From positions 124,001-188,000 of the forward strand of contig CALVBO010000002.1 in the NCBI GenBank assembly GCA_944325835.1: a stretch of DNA of 64,000 nt, read 5' to 3'. Position numbers and translations under genes: made by a program. Below, in pieces: positions 17,163 to 26,336 of the stretch (its first letter is position 1; each line of letters begins with the position of its first letter). Under the pieces are notes generated by a model. It saw only the letters and a program-made list of their open reading frames with translations. It made no database searches and was not told the DNA's origin. Origin of the DNA: Candidatus Gastranaerophilales bacterium (GTDB lineage: Bacteria; Cyanobacteriota; Vampirovibrionia; Gastranaerophilales; Gastranaerophilaceae).

Positions 17163-17759
17163 TTATATTTCCCGCCGTCCTTCGATTGCTCTTGCAAGCG
17201 TAATCTCATCCGCGTACTCCAAATCCGAACCTATCGGAAGCCCGAAGGCAATGCGCGATACTTTTATATTGAACGGTTTTATCAATTTTGTCAAATATAA
17301 GCTTGTAGCCTCGCCCTCAACAGACGGACTAAGTGCAAGAATAACCTCTTTTACGTCCTCATTAACAAGCCTGTTCAAAAGTTCTTTTATTCTGATATCG
17401 TCCGCGCCGATGCTGTCCATAGGCGAAATAAGCCCCTGCAAAACATGATAAAGCCCTTTATACTCATTGGTTTTTTCAATTGCGATTAAGTCTTTGGTTT
17501 CTGCAACAACGCAGATTGTCGAACGGTCGCGCGTCGGTGAAGAACAGATTTCACAAGGCGTTGTGGTTGAAATATTAAAACAGATTTCGCAGTTTTTAAT
17601 ATTAGTCTTAGCGTCCAGCATCGCCTGTGAAAACTTTTCTACCTCGGTAATCGGCATTCTGAGCAGATAAAACGCCATTCTCTGCGCGGATTTAGGCCCG
17701 ATTGACGGAAACTTTTGAAAATACTCTATTAAAGTTGCAATGGACTTAGGGTATATCAT
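17163..17759 (-). CDS. recR: Recombination mediator protein RecR
   Basis: The 198-residue protein has the N-terminal HhH region (FPSIGPKSAQRMAFYLL), the four-Cys zinc motif (CEICFN...CEIC, residues about 57-72), and a Toprim domain starting ICVVAETKDL. It acts with RecF/RecO to load RecA on gapped DNA. Its start codon overlaps the stop of ebfC (ATGA at 17756-17759), so translation is coupled. Confidence 0.97.
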   Translation of the reverse strand: MIYPKSIATLIEYFQKFPSIGPKSAQRMAFYLLRMPITEVEKFSQAMLDAKTNIKNCEICFNISTTTPCEICSSPTRDRSTICVVAETKDLIAIEKTNEYKGLYHVLQGLISPMDSIGADDIRIKELLNRLVNEDVKEVILALSPSVEGEATSLYLTKLIKPFNIKVSRIAFGLPIGSDLEYADEITLARAIEGRREI

Positions 17760-18094
17760 GAAAATAAGCCTTGTAACCCCGGAATATTTAAACCGCCTGT
17801 AACAGCAGTCATTCTTGTTTCCATTTCCTTGTTAGCCTTGTCGCCAGCCTGCTTAATAGCCGCTGAAACCACATCTTCCAACATTTCTAAAGTATCTTTA
17901 TCAACTGCTGACGGGTTTTCCGGATTAACAGCTTCGGCTGAAATCTTTATTGATTTGAATTTGCCCTGACCGTCACAAACAACTTTAACGCCGCCTGCTT
18001 CGCCGACAACTTCAAGGTTCGCAAGTTCAGCCTGTGTATCTTTTAATCTTTTTTGCAAGCCCTGAGCTTGTTTCATCATCTGCATAATATTCAT
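17756..18094 (-). CDS. ebfC: YbaB/EbfC nucleoid-associated protein
   Basis: The 112-residue protein starts MNIMQMMKQAQGLQKRLK, a typical YbaB start, and has the conserved VCDGQGKFKSIKI and Pro/Asp core. YbaB dimers bind DNA like tweezers. In many bacteria the gene sits between dnaX and recR; here dnaX is absent and the operon begins with ebfC. AGGAGG precedes the ATG. Confidence 0.93.
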   Translation of the reverse strand: MNIMQMMKQAQGLQKRLKDTQAELANLEVVGEAGGVKVVCDGQGKFKSIKISAEAVNPENPSAVDKDTLEMLEDVVSAAIKQAGDKANKEMETRMTAVTGGLNIPGLQGLFS

Positions 18095-18151
18095 TTATAC
18101 ATATCCTCCTAATGTCTTCCCTAATACCTAATCTTATTATATAATAAAAAT

Positions 18152-18949
18152 ATGGAAAATGGAACAACATATCTTTCTGAATCTTTAAAAAGCGGCCGGC
18201 TAATGCGCTGGACATTTATGCCGTTGAAGGTTTATATTGCTCCGATGAAATTTTATTCCAAACAGGGGGAAGATTACAAGTACCGCGCAATGGTAAAACA
18301 GGCGCTTGAAACATGGCAAAAAGCCTCGGACGGACGGATTTCGTTTAAAATTGTATCAACGCTGCTTGAATCCAACGTAAATATTGAGTGGAAACGCGTT
18401 GACAGACAGGCTCTCGGGTACTGTGCGTTTCAGTATGATTCGCGCAACAGACTTTATAGTGCCGAGGTTCAAATCGGGCTGACAGAAGGACTTGTTCACG
18501 CTCAATATATGGATGAAGATGAGGTTTACCACACAATTTTGCACGAAATCGGTCACGCACTGGGCTTAGGTCACAGCCCTTATAAAACCGATATTATGTA
18601 CACCCCGCACCAAAAAGGGGTGAAAACACTTTCCAAAAATGATAAACTTACACTAAAATGGCTTTATATCCTGCCGCAGGGTGCAACACCGGCCGAAATC
18701 GCAAGCAAATACGGTGCAAGCGGCTCGGATATTGATGAAGTTGTGAGAAAAATTATAAACAAGCAAAACAAATCCGGATTTGAAGAAGTGAAACAAAGTA
18801 TTAAACAAAAACCCGAACGGGATTTAGAGGAAGAGCAGGAAAGAATAGCGCTCATGCGCAAACACCACATGGCGCTTCAACACGTAACGATATCACAGGA
18901 TGTAAAAAACTACCTGCTCAACCACAAAAACCGGCCTAAAGAGTTTTAA
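18152..18949 (+). CDS. Matrixin-like zinc metalloprotease (M10)
   Basis: The 265-residue protein carries HEIGHALGLGH (residues 130-140), the HExxHxxGxxH zinc motif, followed by DIMYTP with the Met-turn. Upstream is a matrixin-like beta-sheet domain. No signal peptide is visible, which is unusual for a secreted protease. The C-terminal 90 residues are charged and may be a separate helix. The mRNA appears leaderless: TATAAT ends 6 nt before the ATG. It is divergent from ebfC. Substrate unknown. Confidence 0.85.
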   Translation: MENGTTYLSESLKSGRLMRWTFMPLKVYIAPMKFYSKQGEDYKYRAMVKQALETWQKASDGRISFKIVSTLLESNVNIEWKRVDRQALGYCAFQYDSRNRLYSAEVQIGLTEGLVHAQYMDEDEVYHTILHEIGHALGLGHSPYKTDIMYTPHQKGVKTLSKNDKLTLKWLYILPQGATPAEIASKYGASGSDIDEVVRKIINKQNKSGFEEVKQSIKQKPERDLEEEQERIALMRKHHMALQHVTISQDVKNYLLNHKNRPKEF

Positions 18950-18957
18950 AGGAGCGC

Positions 18958-19030
18958 GGCAATAAGACTCTTTTTTTCCATTTGGTCATAACGACTCATT
19001 GCCTTATTCTCTTATTGTCTTATTGACTTC
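18958..19030 (+). repeat. Copy of the GGCAATAAG repeat
   Basis: GGCAATAAGACT, a T-rich stretch, TTGGTCATAACGACT, CATTGCCTTATTCTC. Related copies lie at 56071-56140 and 61779-61830, upstream of the two poly-G prepilin-like genes. Here it fills the gap between two convergent genes. Confidence 0.65.
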
Positions 19031-19039
19031 TACATTTCT

Positions 19040-19882
19040 TTACACTTTGTAATTCCTTATACATTCGGGGTTTGTGAGGTACATTTGCCCTGAATCTTCT
19101 GCATAGCGCCCGTCAATTTTTACAGGACAAAAAATTTTTTGCTTTTCTAAAACAGCCTTTGCCTCAGTTTCGGATAACCCCTCATCAAGCAAATTTTTTA
19201 GTCTTAAATAATAACGTTTTTCCATAAAAGTTAAATCAGTTATTCTGGAAGGTGAAAGAGAAAATCCCATTTTGTGATAGAACATTCCAGGCTCAAATTT
19301 TGTACCGCCAAGCCGTCCGGCATATAATGATATTCTGTCATCGCAGCCGGAATCATTCGCAATTTTTAAAAGTTCTTTCATTGCCATTGTACCGAATTTC
19401 TTATCACGCGGAATTAGCTGCTTCTTACCCAGCCTGTCATTCATACTAAATTCATTAATCCGCATAAAGGATTTCAACAGACCCATTTCATAAAATGAAG
19501 GCCCCGGGTTATCCCAAAACCAGTTTGAAGGATAGTTAGCACCAACGCCATCCCTATCACTAACTATATCATAATGAACGTATCCCACTTTTTTAGAGCC
19601 GTGAAAGATATCATAACCGCTTTCATTAAGCCCCATAAATTTAGAGTGCTTGAAAGTCACAAAATTATCATTACAAACTTCCTCCGGCTGCTTTTTAAAT
19701 AACTTATTCCATAAATTCCGGAAGAAATTACCCACACATTGCATACCCACAGGTTGAGTTCGTACAGCCTCAAACCCGTTTTTCACTGGCGGCACATATC
19801 TTAACGTCATCTCCGGTCGATAAGCAATATGCGGACGTAAAAAGGTTCCTACAGAATATCGGGTTGTATTAAATTTTATCAT
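19040..19882 (-). CDS. GNAT-like protein, paralogue 1
   Basis: The 280-residue protein has a C-terminal GNAT-like core: INEFSMNDRLGK, then KKFGTMAMKELLKIA (acetyl-CoA loop region), then GMFYHKMGFSLSP, the usual FYxKxGF strand. The first 75 residues are unlike GNATs and start MIKFNTTRYSVG. The neighbour at 19938-20645 is clearly a paralogue. An acyltransferase role is inference; the donor-loop Q/RxxGxG/A is only approximately present (RDKKFGTM). No strong Shine-Dalgarno site is seen. Confidence 0.72.
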   Translation of the reverse strand: MIKFNTTRYSVGTFLRPHIAYRPEMTLRYVPPVKNGFEAVRTQPVGMQCVGNFFRNLWNKLFKKQPEEVCNDNFVTFKHSKFMGLNESGYDIFHGSKKVGYVHYDIVSDRDGVGANYPSNWFWDNPGPSFYEMGLLKSFMRINEFSMNDRLGKKQLIPRDKKFGTMAMKELLKIANDSGCDDRISLYAGRLGGTKFEPGMFYHKMGFSLSPSRITDLTFMEKRYYLRLKNLLDEGLSETEAKAVLEKQKIFCPVKIDGRYAEDSGQMYLTNPECIRNYKV

Positions 19883-19937
19883 TAAATTTTCCTTTTGTAC
19901 CCAACATAAGTAACAGAAAAAATATATTTTGCTAGTG

Positions 19938-20645
19938 CTATACTAAATAATCAATAATACATTCAGGATTAGTAAGATTAAACCTGCCGGTTTCTGCAAC
20001 AAAACGCCCGCCGATTTTTTCGGGCTTGAATATCCCGTTAAAACCCAGAAGCTCTTCTATTTCCTCCTCGCTAAGCCCCTTAATTTTTAATTCTTCAAAC
20101 ATATCAAGATATCTATCCTCAGCTTTTTGCATTGAATATTGTTCTGCCGGAGTGAGTGAAAACCCCATTTTATTATAAAATCTTCCGGGTTTAAAACCGG
20201 TATCCGGCAACACATCAGCCAAAAGCGCAATGCGACTGTCACAACCCTCTTTCTGTGCAATTTTTAACAATTCCTTCATTGTCATTGCGCCGTATTTTTT
20301 GTCGCGTTTTACCAAATATGGTTTGCCGAATCTATCGTTCATACGCAATTCATTTATCCACATAAACGGCTTTAAAAGATGATTTCCACCCTTATCCCGC
20401 GGCGCCTCTTTCACAAACCAGTCGGTCGGAAAATCTGCTTCCGTTGCATAATGTTTTGTTTTAATCTCATAGTTAACAAACCCGACCTTTTTAGAACCGT
20501 ATTTTATATTATTTGCATACTTAATCCCCAGAAAACGTTTGGGCGTCAGACGAACAGAATGTTCCAGCGGCTCAGAAGATTTTAAATGAAATCTCTGTAA
20601 TAAGTTTCCGCTATAATCCGTCAGTGATCTGATAAATTTTCCCAT
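19938..20645 (-). CDS. GNAT-like protein, paralogue 2
   Basis: The 235-residue protein shares with the 19040-19882 gene the segments GSKKVGFVNYEI, INELRMNDRFGK, KKYGAMTMKELLKIAQ and GRFYNKMGFSLTP, plus a C-terminal LTNPECI. It lacks the long N-terminal part of its paralogue. AGGA lies 7 nt before the ATG. The pair probably arose by tandem duplication and is transcribed after aroA. Likely an acyltransferase; target unknown. Confidence 0.74.
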   Translation of the reverse strand: MGKFIRSLTDYSGNLLQRFHLKSSEPLEHSVRLTPKRFLGIKYANNIKYGSKKVGFVNYEIKTKHYATEADFPTDWFVKEAPRDKGGNHLLKPFMWINELRMNDRFGKPYLVKRDKKYGAMTMKELLKIAQKEGCDSRIALLADVLPDTGFKPGRFYNKMGFSLTPAEQYSMQKAEDRYLDMFEELKIKGLSEEEIEELLGFNGIFKPEKIGGRFVAETGRFNLTNPECIIDYLV

Positions 20646-20693
20646 ACAACAATCCTGTTACGGATAATTAAAGTACACACAAGATTAAAATTG

Positions 20694-21977
20694 CTAACGC
20701 CCTGTCAAAATATTAAATAAGTTTAAAAACTCGGGGAACGAAATATCCACCCACTGAAAATCTTTTATCAAAATTTCTTTTCGTGCAACAAGACCTGCAA
20801 CATAAAGACTCATTGCAAGGCGGTGATCATGATAAGTTTCAACTTCTGCGCCGCCTTCAAGCAAAGTTTTACCGTTAATAATAAACCCGTCCGGAGTTTC
20901 CTCTATTTGCGCGCCGATTTTCTTCAATTCGCGGACAATCGCTGCAATCCGGTCAGACTCTTTGTTGCGCAAATCTCCGGCATCTTTAACAATGGTCTGC
21001 CCCTGCGCCTGCGTTGCAAGAACCGCAATAACAGGAAGTTCATCAATAAGCCGCGGAATAATTTCGCCGCTGATTTCACACGCCTTGAGAACTGAATATC
21101 TAATGCGCAAATCACCTGAGATTTCTCCTGCGGCTTCGCGTTTATCAAGGATTTCAATATTTCCGCCCATATCGCGCACAACATCCAAAATTCCGGTACG
21201 CGTCGGGTTTAAACCGACATTCTTAAGAATTATATCTGACTCAGGAACAATCAACCCCGCAACAATAAAAAACGCCGCAGACGAAATATCCCCGCAAATA
21301 TCTATTTCTTTCGCTTCGAGCTTTGACCCGCGCACAGAAACCTTTTTCCCCTCAACGGTTAAATCTGCCCCGAGGTATTTAAGCATCAATTCCGTATGAT
21401 TTCTTGAAATATAAGGTTCTGTAACACTTGTAATCCCGTCAGCGAAAAGTCCCGCAAGCAAAACGCAGGATTTAACCTGCGCAGATGCTATTTTGGAAAC
21501 ATAATCAATTCCATGAAGCGGGCGGCCGACGATTTTTAACGGTGCATGCCCGTCAACAGATTGAATTTCACCGCCCATTAAGCTAATCGGCTCTATAACC
21601 CTGCGCATAGGACGCTTCGAAAGGCTTTCATCCCCGATAAGAACACTGTCAAAATTTTGTCCGGCAAGAATTCCGCTCATCAAACGCATCGTAGTACCTG
21701 AATTGCCGCAATCAAGCTCGCCCGACGGCGCCTTTAATGCTCCGTCAGAAACAATCTCAAGAGTTTTTTCATCAATAAAATTATGTTTAATTCCGAGTTT
21801 CGAAAAAACATCAAGCGTCGAATGCGGATCCGCTCCGGAGGAAAAATTTTTAATCAGCGAGCGCCCTTTGGCAAGAGATGAAAACATCATAGCCCTGTGT
21901 GAAATAGATTTATCCGCCGGAATTTCAACCGTTCCGCGCAAACCTTCTAAAATTTTTGAAATCCGTATATCTGTCAT
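20694..21977 (-). CDS. aroA: 3-phosphoshikimate 1-carboxyvinyltransferase (EPSP synthase)
   Basis: The 427-residue protein has all hallmark motifs: DKSISHRA (residues 21-28), NSGTTMRLMSGIL, PTRTGILDVV, DLRNKESDRIAAI and YHDHRLAMSLYVAG. It adds enolpyruvate from PEP to shikimate 3-phosphate in chorismate synthesis. The length is standard. No other shikimate gene is adjacent. AAGG lies 9 nt before the ATG. Confidence 0.97.
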   Translation of the reverse strand: MTDIRISKILEGLRGTVEIPADKSISHRAMMFSSLAKGRSLIKNFSSGADPHSTLDVFSKLGIKHNFIDEKTLEIVSDGALKAPSGELDCGNSGTTMRLMSGILAGQNFDSVLIGDESLSKRPMRRVIEPISLMGGEIQSVDGHAPLKIVGRPLHGIDYVSKIASAQVKSCVLLAGLFADGITSVTEPYISRNHTELMLKYLGADLTVEGKKVSVRGSKLEAKEIDICGDISSAAFFIVAGLIVPESDIILKNVGLNPTRTGILDVVRDMGGNIEILDKREAAGEISGDLRIRYSVLKACEISGEIIPRLIDELPVIAVLATQAQGQTIVKDAGDLRNKESDRIAAIVRELKKIGAQIEETPDGFIINGKTLLEGGAEVETYHDHRLAMSLYVAGLVARKEILIKDFQWVDISFPEFLNLFNILTGR

Positions 21978-22160
21978 ATAATAACCTTATCAAAAAATTT
22001 GCAGAATAGCAAAATTTATTTTCAGGAGTTTGTATTACGCGCGGAAGGTTTAACGTAAGACAGGAACTTGCCAGAAACCCAGAACAGCTTATATAAAGAA
22101 CGCAGCCGAACAGATTGACTCTAAAAAATTTTTAGGCTAGAATAAAGAAAAATTAAATAA

Positions 22161-22247
22161 AGAGAGGTGTCCGAGCGGTTTAAGGTGCAATCTTGGAAAG
22201 GTTGTGTGGGAGCAATTCCACCGTGGGTTCGAATCCCATCCTCTCTG
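22161..22247 (+). tRNA. tRNA-Ser (GGA)
   Basis: 87 nt with acceptor AGAGAGG/CCTCTCT, discriminator G, anticodon arm CAATC-TTGGAAA-GGTTG (anticodon GGA), a long variable arm TGTGGGAGC.AATTCCACC and T loop TTCGAAT. No CCA is encoded. Confidence 0.94.
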
Positions 22248-22308
22248 AATAAAAGACAGTTCGGCGTCTGACTGAACTGTCTTTTAAATAAGGGGAAGTT
22301 ACAACTAT

Positions 22309-22473
22309 ATGCTTGCGGGCAGCCAAGATTTTAATATTGAAGGCTTCACATTTTATGTGATAAATGATAGGGATAATGAAAATCCTCCCGAACATCATTT
22401 CCCATATCATTACGGAATAGGGGTTAGCCCCGACTTCACCCAAATTATATATTATTATGATTGTCCGGATTAA
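22309..22473 (+). CDS. Possible small protein (54 aa)
   Basis: An ORF just after tRNA-Ser encodes 54 residues (MLAGSQDFNIEGFTFYVIND..., ending IIYYYDCPD), rich in aromatic residues and His. A GGGGA stretch lies 13 nt before the ATG, which is far for a ribosome site. It could be a fragment of a larger protein or a spurious ORF. The rest of 22474-22583 is AT-rich without other features. Confidence 0.35.
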   Translation: MLAGSQDFNIEGFTFYVINDRDNENPPEHHFPYHYGIGVSPDFTQIIYYYDCPD

Positions 22474-22583
22474 TTGTTTATATATTAATGAACGGTCTTT
22501 TTTTATTGTTTATTTCTATTTTAGTAGCAAAAAATTTTTTTCATAGTTGTTAACTACATACACCAAAAATGGAGGTTAACAAT

Positions 22584-23111
22584 ATGATATCAATTACGCC
22601 TTATAACATTAATCAAAACTCATCACTATCACTCAATTTTAATGGCAGAAGGAAAAAAATTGTGGAGGAAGTCGCTGTTAATATAACAAATGTTGACTCT
22701 CCTGATATTTATTTAAAAACAAAAAAATTAATAAACAACGCGACTGATTTAATCAATGAAACCTGGAACAAAATCAAAAAAAACAAATCTCACAAAAGTT
22801 TTCCGGAATTTATAAAAAAAGATTCTAACGGTTCCACTATAACCCTAAAGCCGGTCTACAATAATGAAAACCTGCTGTTATTTGAAGTGGATAAAGGAAA
22901 AGTTATAGACAGAATTTTTGTTAACCAGACAAATCCGACATATTTTAAGTATGAACAAGCCGTAAAAACTGATTTCGGAACCGCTACAACAAAAACTTAC
23001 AACAGCAAAATACAAAAAAATAATCCGCTACTGGTAGAACGCGTTAATGAAACTTTGCAAACCTACCTTCCGAAATTTTTAAATGATAAGAAAAAAGTAT
23101 CCGGAATTTAA
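22584..23111 (+). CDS. Unknown protein with N-terminal LNFNG motif (175 aa)
   Basis: Starts MISITPYNINQNSSLSLNFNG, then a Lys/Asn-rich soluble region. I chose the ATG at 22584 because GGAGG lies 8 nt upstream; an ATG at 22569 overlaps that site. It belongs to the group of proteins here that begin with a short polar leader and an NF-G type motif without a signal peptide. Its 3' end nearly meets the convergent kinase-like gene. Function unknown. Confidence 0.72.
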   Translation: MISITPYNINQNSSLSLNFNGRRKKIVEEVAVNITNVDSPDIYLKTKKLINNATDLINETWNKIKKNKSHKSFPEFIKKDSNGSTITLKPVYNNENLLLFEVDKGKVIDRIFVNQTNPTYFKYEQAVKTDFGTATTKTYNSKIQKNNPLLVERVNETLQTYLPKFLNDKKKVSGI

Positions 23112-23117
23112 CATATC

Positions 23118-24824
23118 TTATATCTTATATATAAATTTCCGCATATTATTGTAACCTTTTACGATAATATTTCTTGCATTGTCTGATTGAAGCCCTGTAA
23201 AGATTGATCGGAAAAGTTCCTCTGAAAAGTTCACAGAATCCTCCAGTAAGGAACTTAATGTTCTATTCGCAATGTATGACGAGAAATTATGTTTAACATA
23301 TCCTCTAAATTCTCTAATCTTCAACACTGCGACTTCCGAGGCATTAAGTGTGTCTAAAAGTTTTTCATCATTCGCGGTTGTTCTTAACTTTTTGAATAAG
23401 CCTTTTAATTTTTCAATATGATGAAGAGATTTTGAATCTGCCAGTGAGGAATCCAAATTCCGGATAGAATCAGTGTACATATTTGAAACTTTAGCACCCA
23501 TTAAATACGGAGCGTCCAAGCCGGAAGCATATACCGGCCTGTAACCCTCTCCCATACCCTCTAACAATTCAAGATTAGGGGTAAATATTCTTGGATTTCT
23601 GTCATTTATATAAAATTTATGCTGGGTTTCGCCTCTATTTTTACGTTTGCTGGTCATTCTCATTATGTAATCATAAGTATCTTCAGTATATGAGGTTAAA
23701 TTGTTATACCAGTAGTCCCCGTAACCTGCCATTGATTTTAAATAATCTGTTTTTGCCTTAGTTCCGGCAGAGCGTAACTGCAGGGCAATCTCCTTTCTAT
23801 AGTCCTGAACAGAACTTATTGAACAGAGATACGAAGAAGGTGAAGCTATAATATTTCTGTCAGGAAGATTTGGATCCACATGTGAATAGGCATCACGGTA
23901 GTCTGATAGAAACTGAATTTTCTTCATTTCTATTCGTAAAACATCTCTATCCGGATTTTTGTAAACTTCTGCCTTGGCCTTTTCTGCATTTAAAGCTTCG
24001 GCTATCTGTTTTCGTTCGGATGGATACGGCCAGTTTTTCGTAATTTTTTTGATATATTCATAACGTTTTTCGTGATAGTTTGATTTAACCTTAAGATATG
24101 ATTTCAAGAATGTTTCTTTTTCCGCTGGAGTGTCAAAGCTATCCATATACCACGGCATTGATGCCATTTCAAACATCTGGGCATTTTCCGGGAATTCTGA
24201 AAGCGGCATTAAAATCTTTTTACTTTTTTGATTATCAAAAAAGTTTATCTCCGGTATTTGTTCCGTCCATTGATAGTCTATGAAATTTACCGTGCCATTA
24301 GGACTGAGCAGAATATTTTTACCGTTCAAATCCCCGTGATAAATTCCGATTTTATCAAGCTCAAACATTTTATTAAACAGGTTTTTCAAATGTTCTTCCG
24401 TATAACGGTTATCTCTTGAAACGGTTTTCCCGGGAACCAGTGTTGAAAGAAGGTAATATTCGCCTCTATCATACGCTCTGGCTACAGCTTCCTGACCACC
24501 GATAAGATTAGTCGGGATTGAGGCCAGATTTTTATATTCTTTCTCATAATCCTCACTATAACCGGCTTTATTTTTCTTTATAACGATATGAGCCAGTTTC
24601 GGATGATTAAATTTGAAGGTTTCACCGCCAATTCCTTCTCCCAGCTTTGTAACGTTGCTGCCGGTTGAAATAAATTCATCCGTTTCCCGTTTTAATAGTG
24701 ATTTCAACGGGTTGAATTTGTGATTAAAATCTTCAAAATATGACTTAAAACTTATTTGTGAGGCCTGACTGTTTTTAAGCGGCCGGTTTTGTATTTGTTG
24801 AGTTAATATTGGTGCGACTTCCAT
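23118..24824 (-). CDS. Protein-kinase-like protein with N-terminal ISFKS motif
   Basis: The 568-residue protein has a kinase fold near residues 55-190. GEGIGGETFKF is the glycine loop, VIKKNK supplies the ATP-anchoring Lys, HGDLNGKNILL is the catalytic loop with Asp and Asn, and NFIDYQW replaces the DFG motif. The 370 C-terminal residues match nothing I know. Its ATG (24824) lies inside the 3' end of the HAD gene, with AGGA upstream, so the two form an operon. The N-terminus has ISFKSYFE and no signal peptide. A role as an effector or modifying kinase is inference. Confidence 0.78.
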   Translation of the reverse strand: MEVAPILTQQIQNRPLKNSQASQISFKSYFEDFNHKFNPLKSLLKRETDEFISTGSNVTKLGEGIGGETFKFNHPKLAHIVIKKNKAGYSEDYEKEYKNLASIPTNLIGGQEAVARAYDRGEYYLLSTLVPGKTVSRDNRYTEEHLKNLFNKMFELDKIGIYHGDLNGKNILLSPNGTVNFIDYQWTEQIPEINFFDNQKSKKILMPLSEFPENAQMFEMASMPWYMDSFDTPAEKETFLKSYLKVKSNYHEKRYEYIKKITKNWPYPSERKQIAEALNAEKAKAEVYKNPDRDVLRIEMKKIQFLSDYRDAYSHVDPNLPDRNIIASPSSYLCSISSVQDYRKEIALQLRSAGTKAKTDYLKSMAGYGDYWYNNLTSYTEDTYDYIMRMTSKRKNRGETQHKFYINDRNPRIFTPNLELLEGMGEGYRPVYASGLDAPYLMGAKVSNMYTDSIRNLDSSLADSKSLHHIEKLKGLFKKLRTTANDEKLLDTLNASEVAVLKIREFRGYVKHNFSSYIANRTLSSLLEDSVNFSEELFRSIFTGLQSDNARNIIVKGYNNMRKFIYKI

Positions 24825-26310
24825 TTTTTCTGTCCTTTATATATTTATATCCTGCATATCCCAGTAATCCGGCAAATAGAATTCCTGCGGCAATTTTTAT
24901 CCCTATTTTAGGCGAGCTTTTTTTAGAGTTCTTTTGTTGTTCAGCAGATTTTTTTTTTGCCCCTGATATAAGGGACTGAAAACCTGATGACATTGCATCT
25001 CTGAACATTTTATTTTTTTCAGAGTAATTCTTTATTGCTTTTTTAATGCCATCATCAATCCGGCCGGTTTCCACTTCTATAACTTTACCGATTCGACCAA
25101 ATGTATCAATCAGCGGTTGTAATTTTGAGTGTTCTTTTTTAATAACAATACTATATAACGGCAGTTCTTCCAGTTTGCGAAGGAAGCCGTTTTGCGTCAA
25201 CTCCTGCCGCAAAGCTTTTATATAGCTGCTGTTATCGCCGTTATAAATTTTTTGCAAATCCTCCAATTTGCCCTGCATATCTTTTTGATAGAAGGTCTTA
25301 TTTTTAGAATTTTTCTCACATTCTGTGAGAAAGTCTTTATCCAGATATCTTAGAGGGTTAAGCATATCAAAATCATTGGAACCGTCGCCCGCGGTTATAA
25401 CGACATCATCATTTTTCAACGCTTTTTTTACGGCTTCTTTTGTATCATAGAGTTTTGTTAAAGGGCCGTTTTCAAATTGCGGAGTAATTGAGCAGCTTAT
25501 GCGAAATTTATTATATTGCTCCGGCCCTTCCCACTCCATATTATAATGAATGTTTTTGGAACTCATATAAGCCCTTAAGTCATCCATAAAATTATCATAT
25601 ATCCAGTTTCTTTCAGGGCAATAGCCGTAATCCGGCGGGAATACCAGATAAAATTTCAAGTTTCCGTCGTTTCTTGAGCCTAATACATATTCAGCGACCG
25701 GCGTTTGGTGTTCTAAGATATGTCCGTCCCGTGAAGGCAGGTTTCTCCAATCTTCGGGGTTAAGTTTTCCTTCACTGAATAGAGATCTGTCACCGTAATC
25801 AAAAACAGAATTTTGAGAATCTGCTTCTACCAGCCGGATTTTATATTTATCAACAAGGCGTTTTAATTCATCATGAATACCCGCCCCGTCCCAGTTTGTC
25901 ATTGATTTTATATGCTCTTCTTTTTCTTTCAAGGTTCTGCCATACGAGAACGGGAAAACACCGCGCTCATAAAAGTCGCTATCACTGCCGTTTCTTATTA
26001 ATCTGTCGCTTCCGTCTTTGGTAATCAGGGTTTCCGGAAACGGCAGCCTGAAATTTCTCATCCTTAAAAGCCACGAAATACATTCGTATTCACCGTAGGT
26101 TCGGCCTGTTGTAATATTAAAATGCAAATCGCCTTCTGTGGATTTAAGAAATTTGTCAATCCTGTCACAATATTCCGGCATAAATCCGTCCGAATTGACA
26201 TCGTGCAAGGATGAATGTCTTGCAGGACAATACGTTCCGTCAAAGTCAGAAAATACCTCAACCTTGCCGGCAGTAAAATTAATTTTATCTTTCACCCCTG
26301 TTATACGCAC
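24775..26310 (-). CDS. HAD-superfamily phosphatase with C-terminal membrane helix
   Basis: The 511-residue protein has FSDFDGT (nucleophile Asp, residues 20-26), NITTGR (motif II) and ITAGDGSNDFDML (motif IV), as in Cof/sucrose-phosphatase-type HAD enzymes. A long helical C-terminal part ends in one membrane helix (GIKIAAGILFAGLLGYAGY) and a basic, Asn-rich tail. The N-terminus MRITGVKDKINFTAGK carries the NFT motif. It starts at GTG with GAGG 7 nt upstream. It overlaps the kinase-like gene by 50 bp. The substrate is unknown. Confidence 0.8.
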   Translation of the reverse strand: MRITGVKDKINFTAGKVEVFSDFDGTYCPARHSSLHDVNSDGFMPEYCDRIDKFLKSTEGDLHFNITTGRTYGEYECISWLLRMRNFRLPFPETLITKDGSDRLIRNGSDSDFYERGVFPFSYGRTLKEKEEHIKSMTNWDGAGIHDELKRLVDKYKIRLVEADSQNSVFDYGDRSLFSEGKLNPEDWRNLPSRDGHILEHQTPVAEYVLGSRNDGNLKFYLVFPPDYGYCPERNWIYDNFMDDLRAYMSSKNIHYNMEWEGPEQYNKFRISCSITPQFENGPLTKLYDTKEAVKKALKNDDVVITAGDGSNDFDMLNPLRYLDKDFLTECEKNSKNKTFYQKDMQGKLEDLQKIYNGDNSSYIKALRQELTQNGFLRKLEELPLYSIVIKKEHSKLQPLIDTFGRIGKVIEVETGRIDDGIKKAIKNYSEKNKMFRDAMSSGFQSLISGAKKKSAEQQKNSKKSSPKIGIKIAAGILFAGLLGYAGYKYIKDRKNGSRTNINSTNTKPAA

Positions 26311-26336
26311 ATTAAGACCTCGAAAACTTTAATAAA

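Noticed and set aside
22180-22443. 87-residue minus-strand ORF opposite tRNA-Ser
   Set aside because: It runs antisense through the tRNA (MGFEPTVELLPHNLSK is tRNA sequence) and has no ribosome site.
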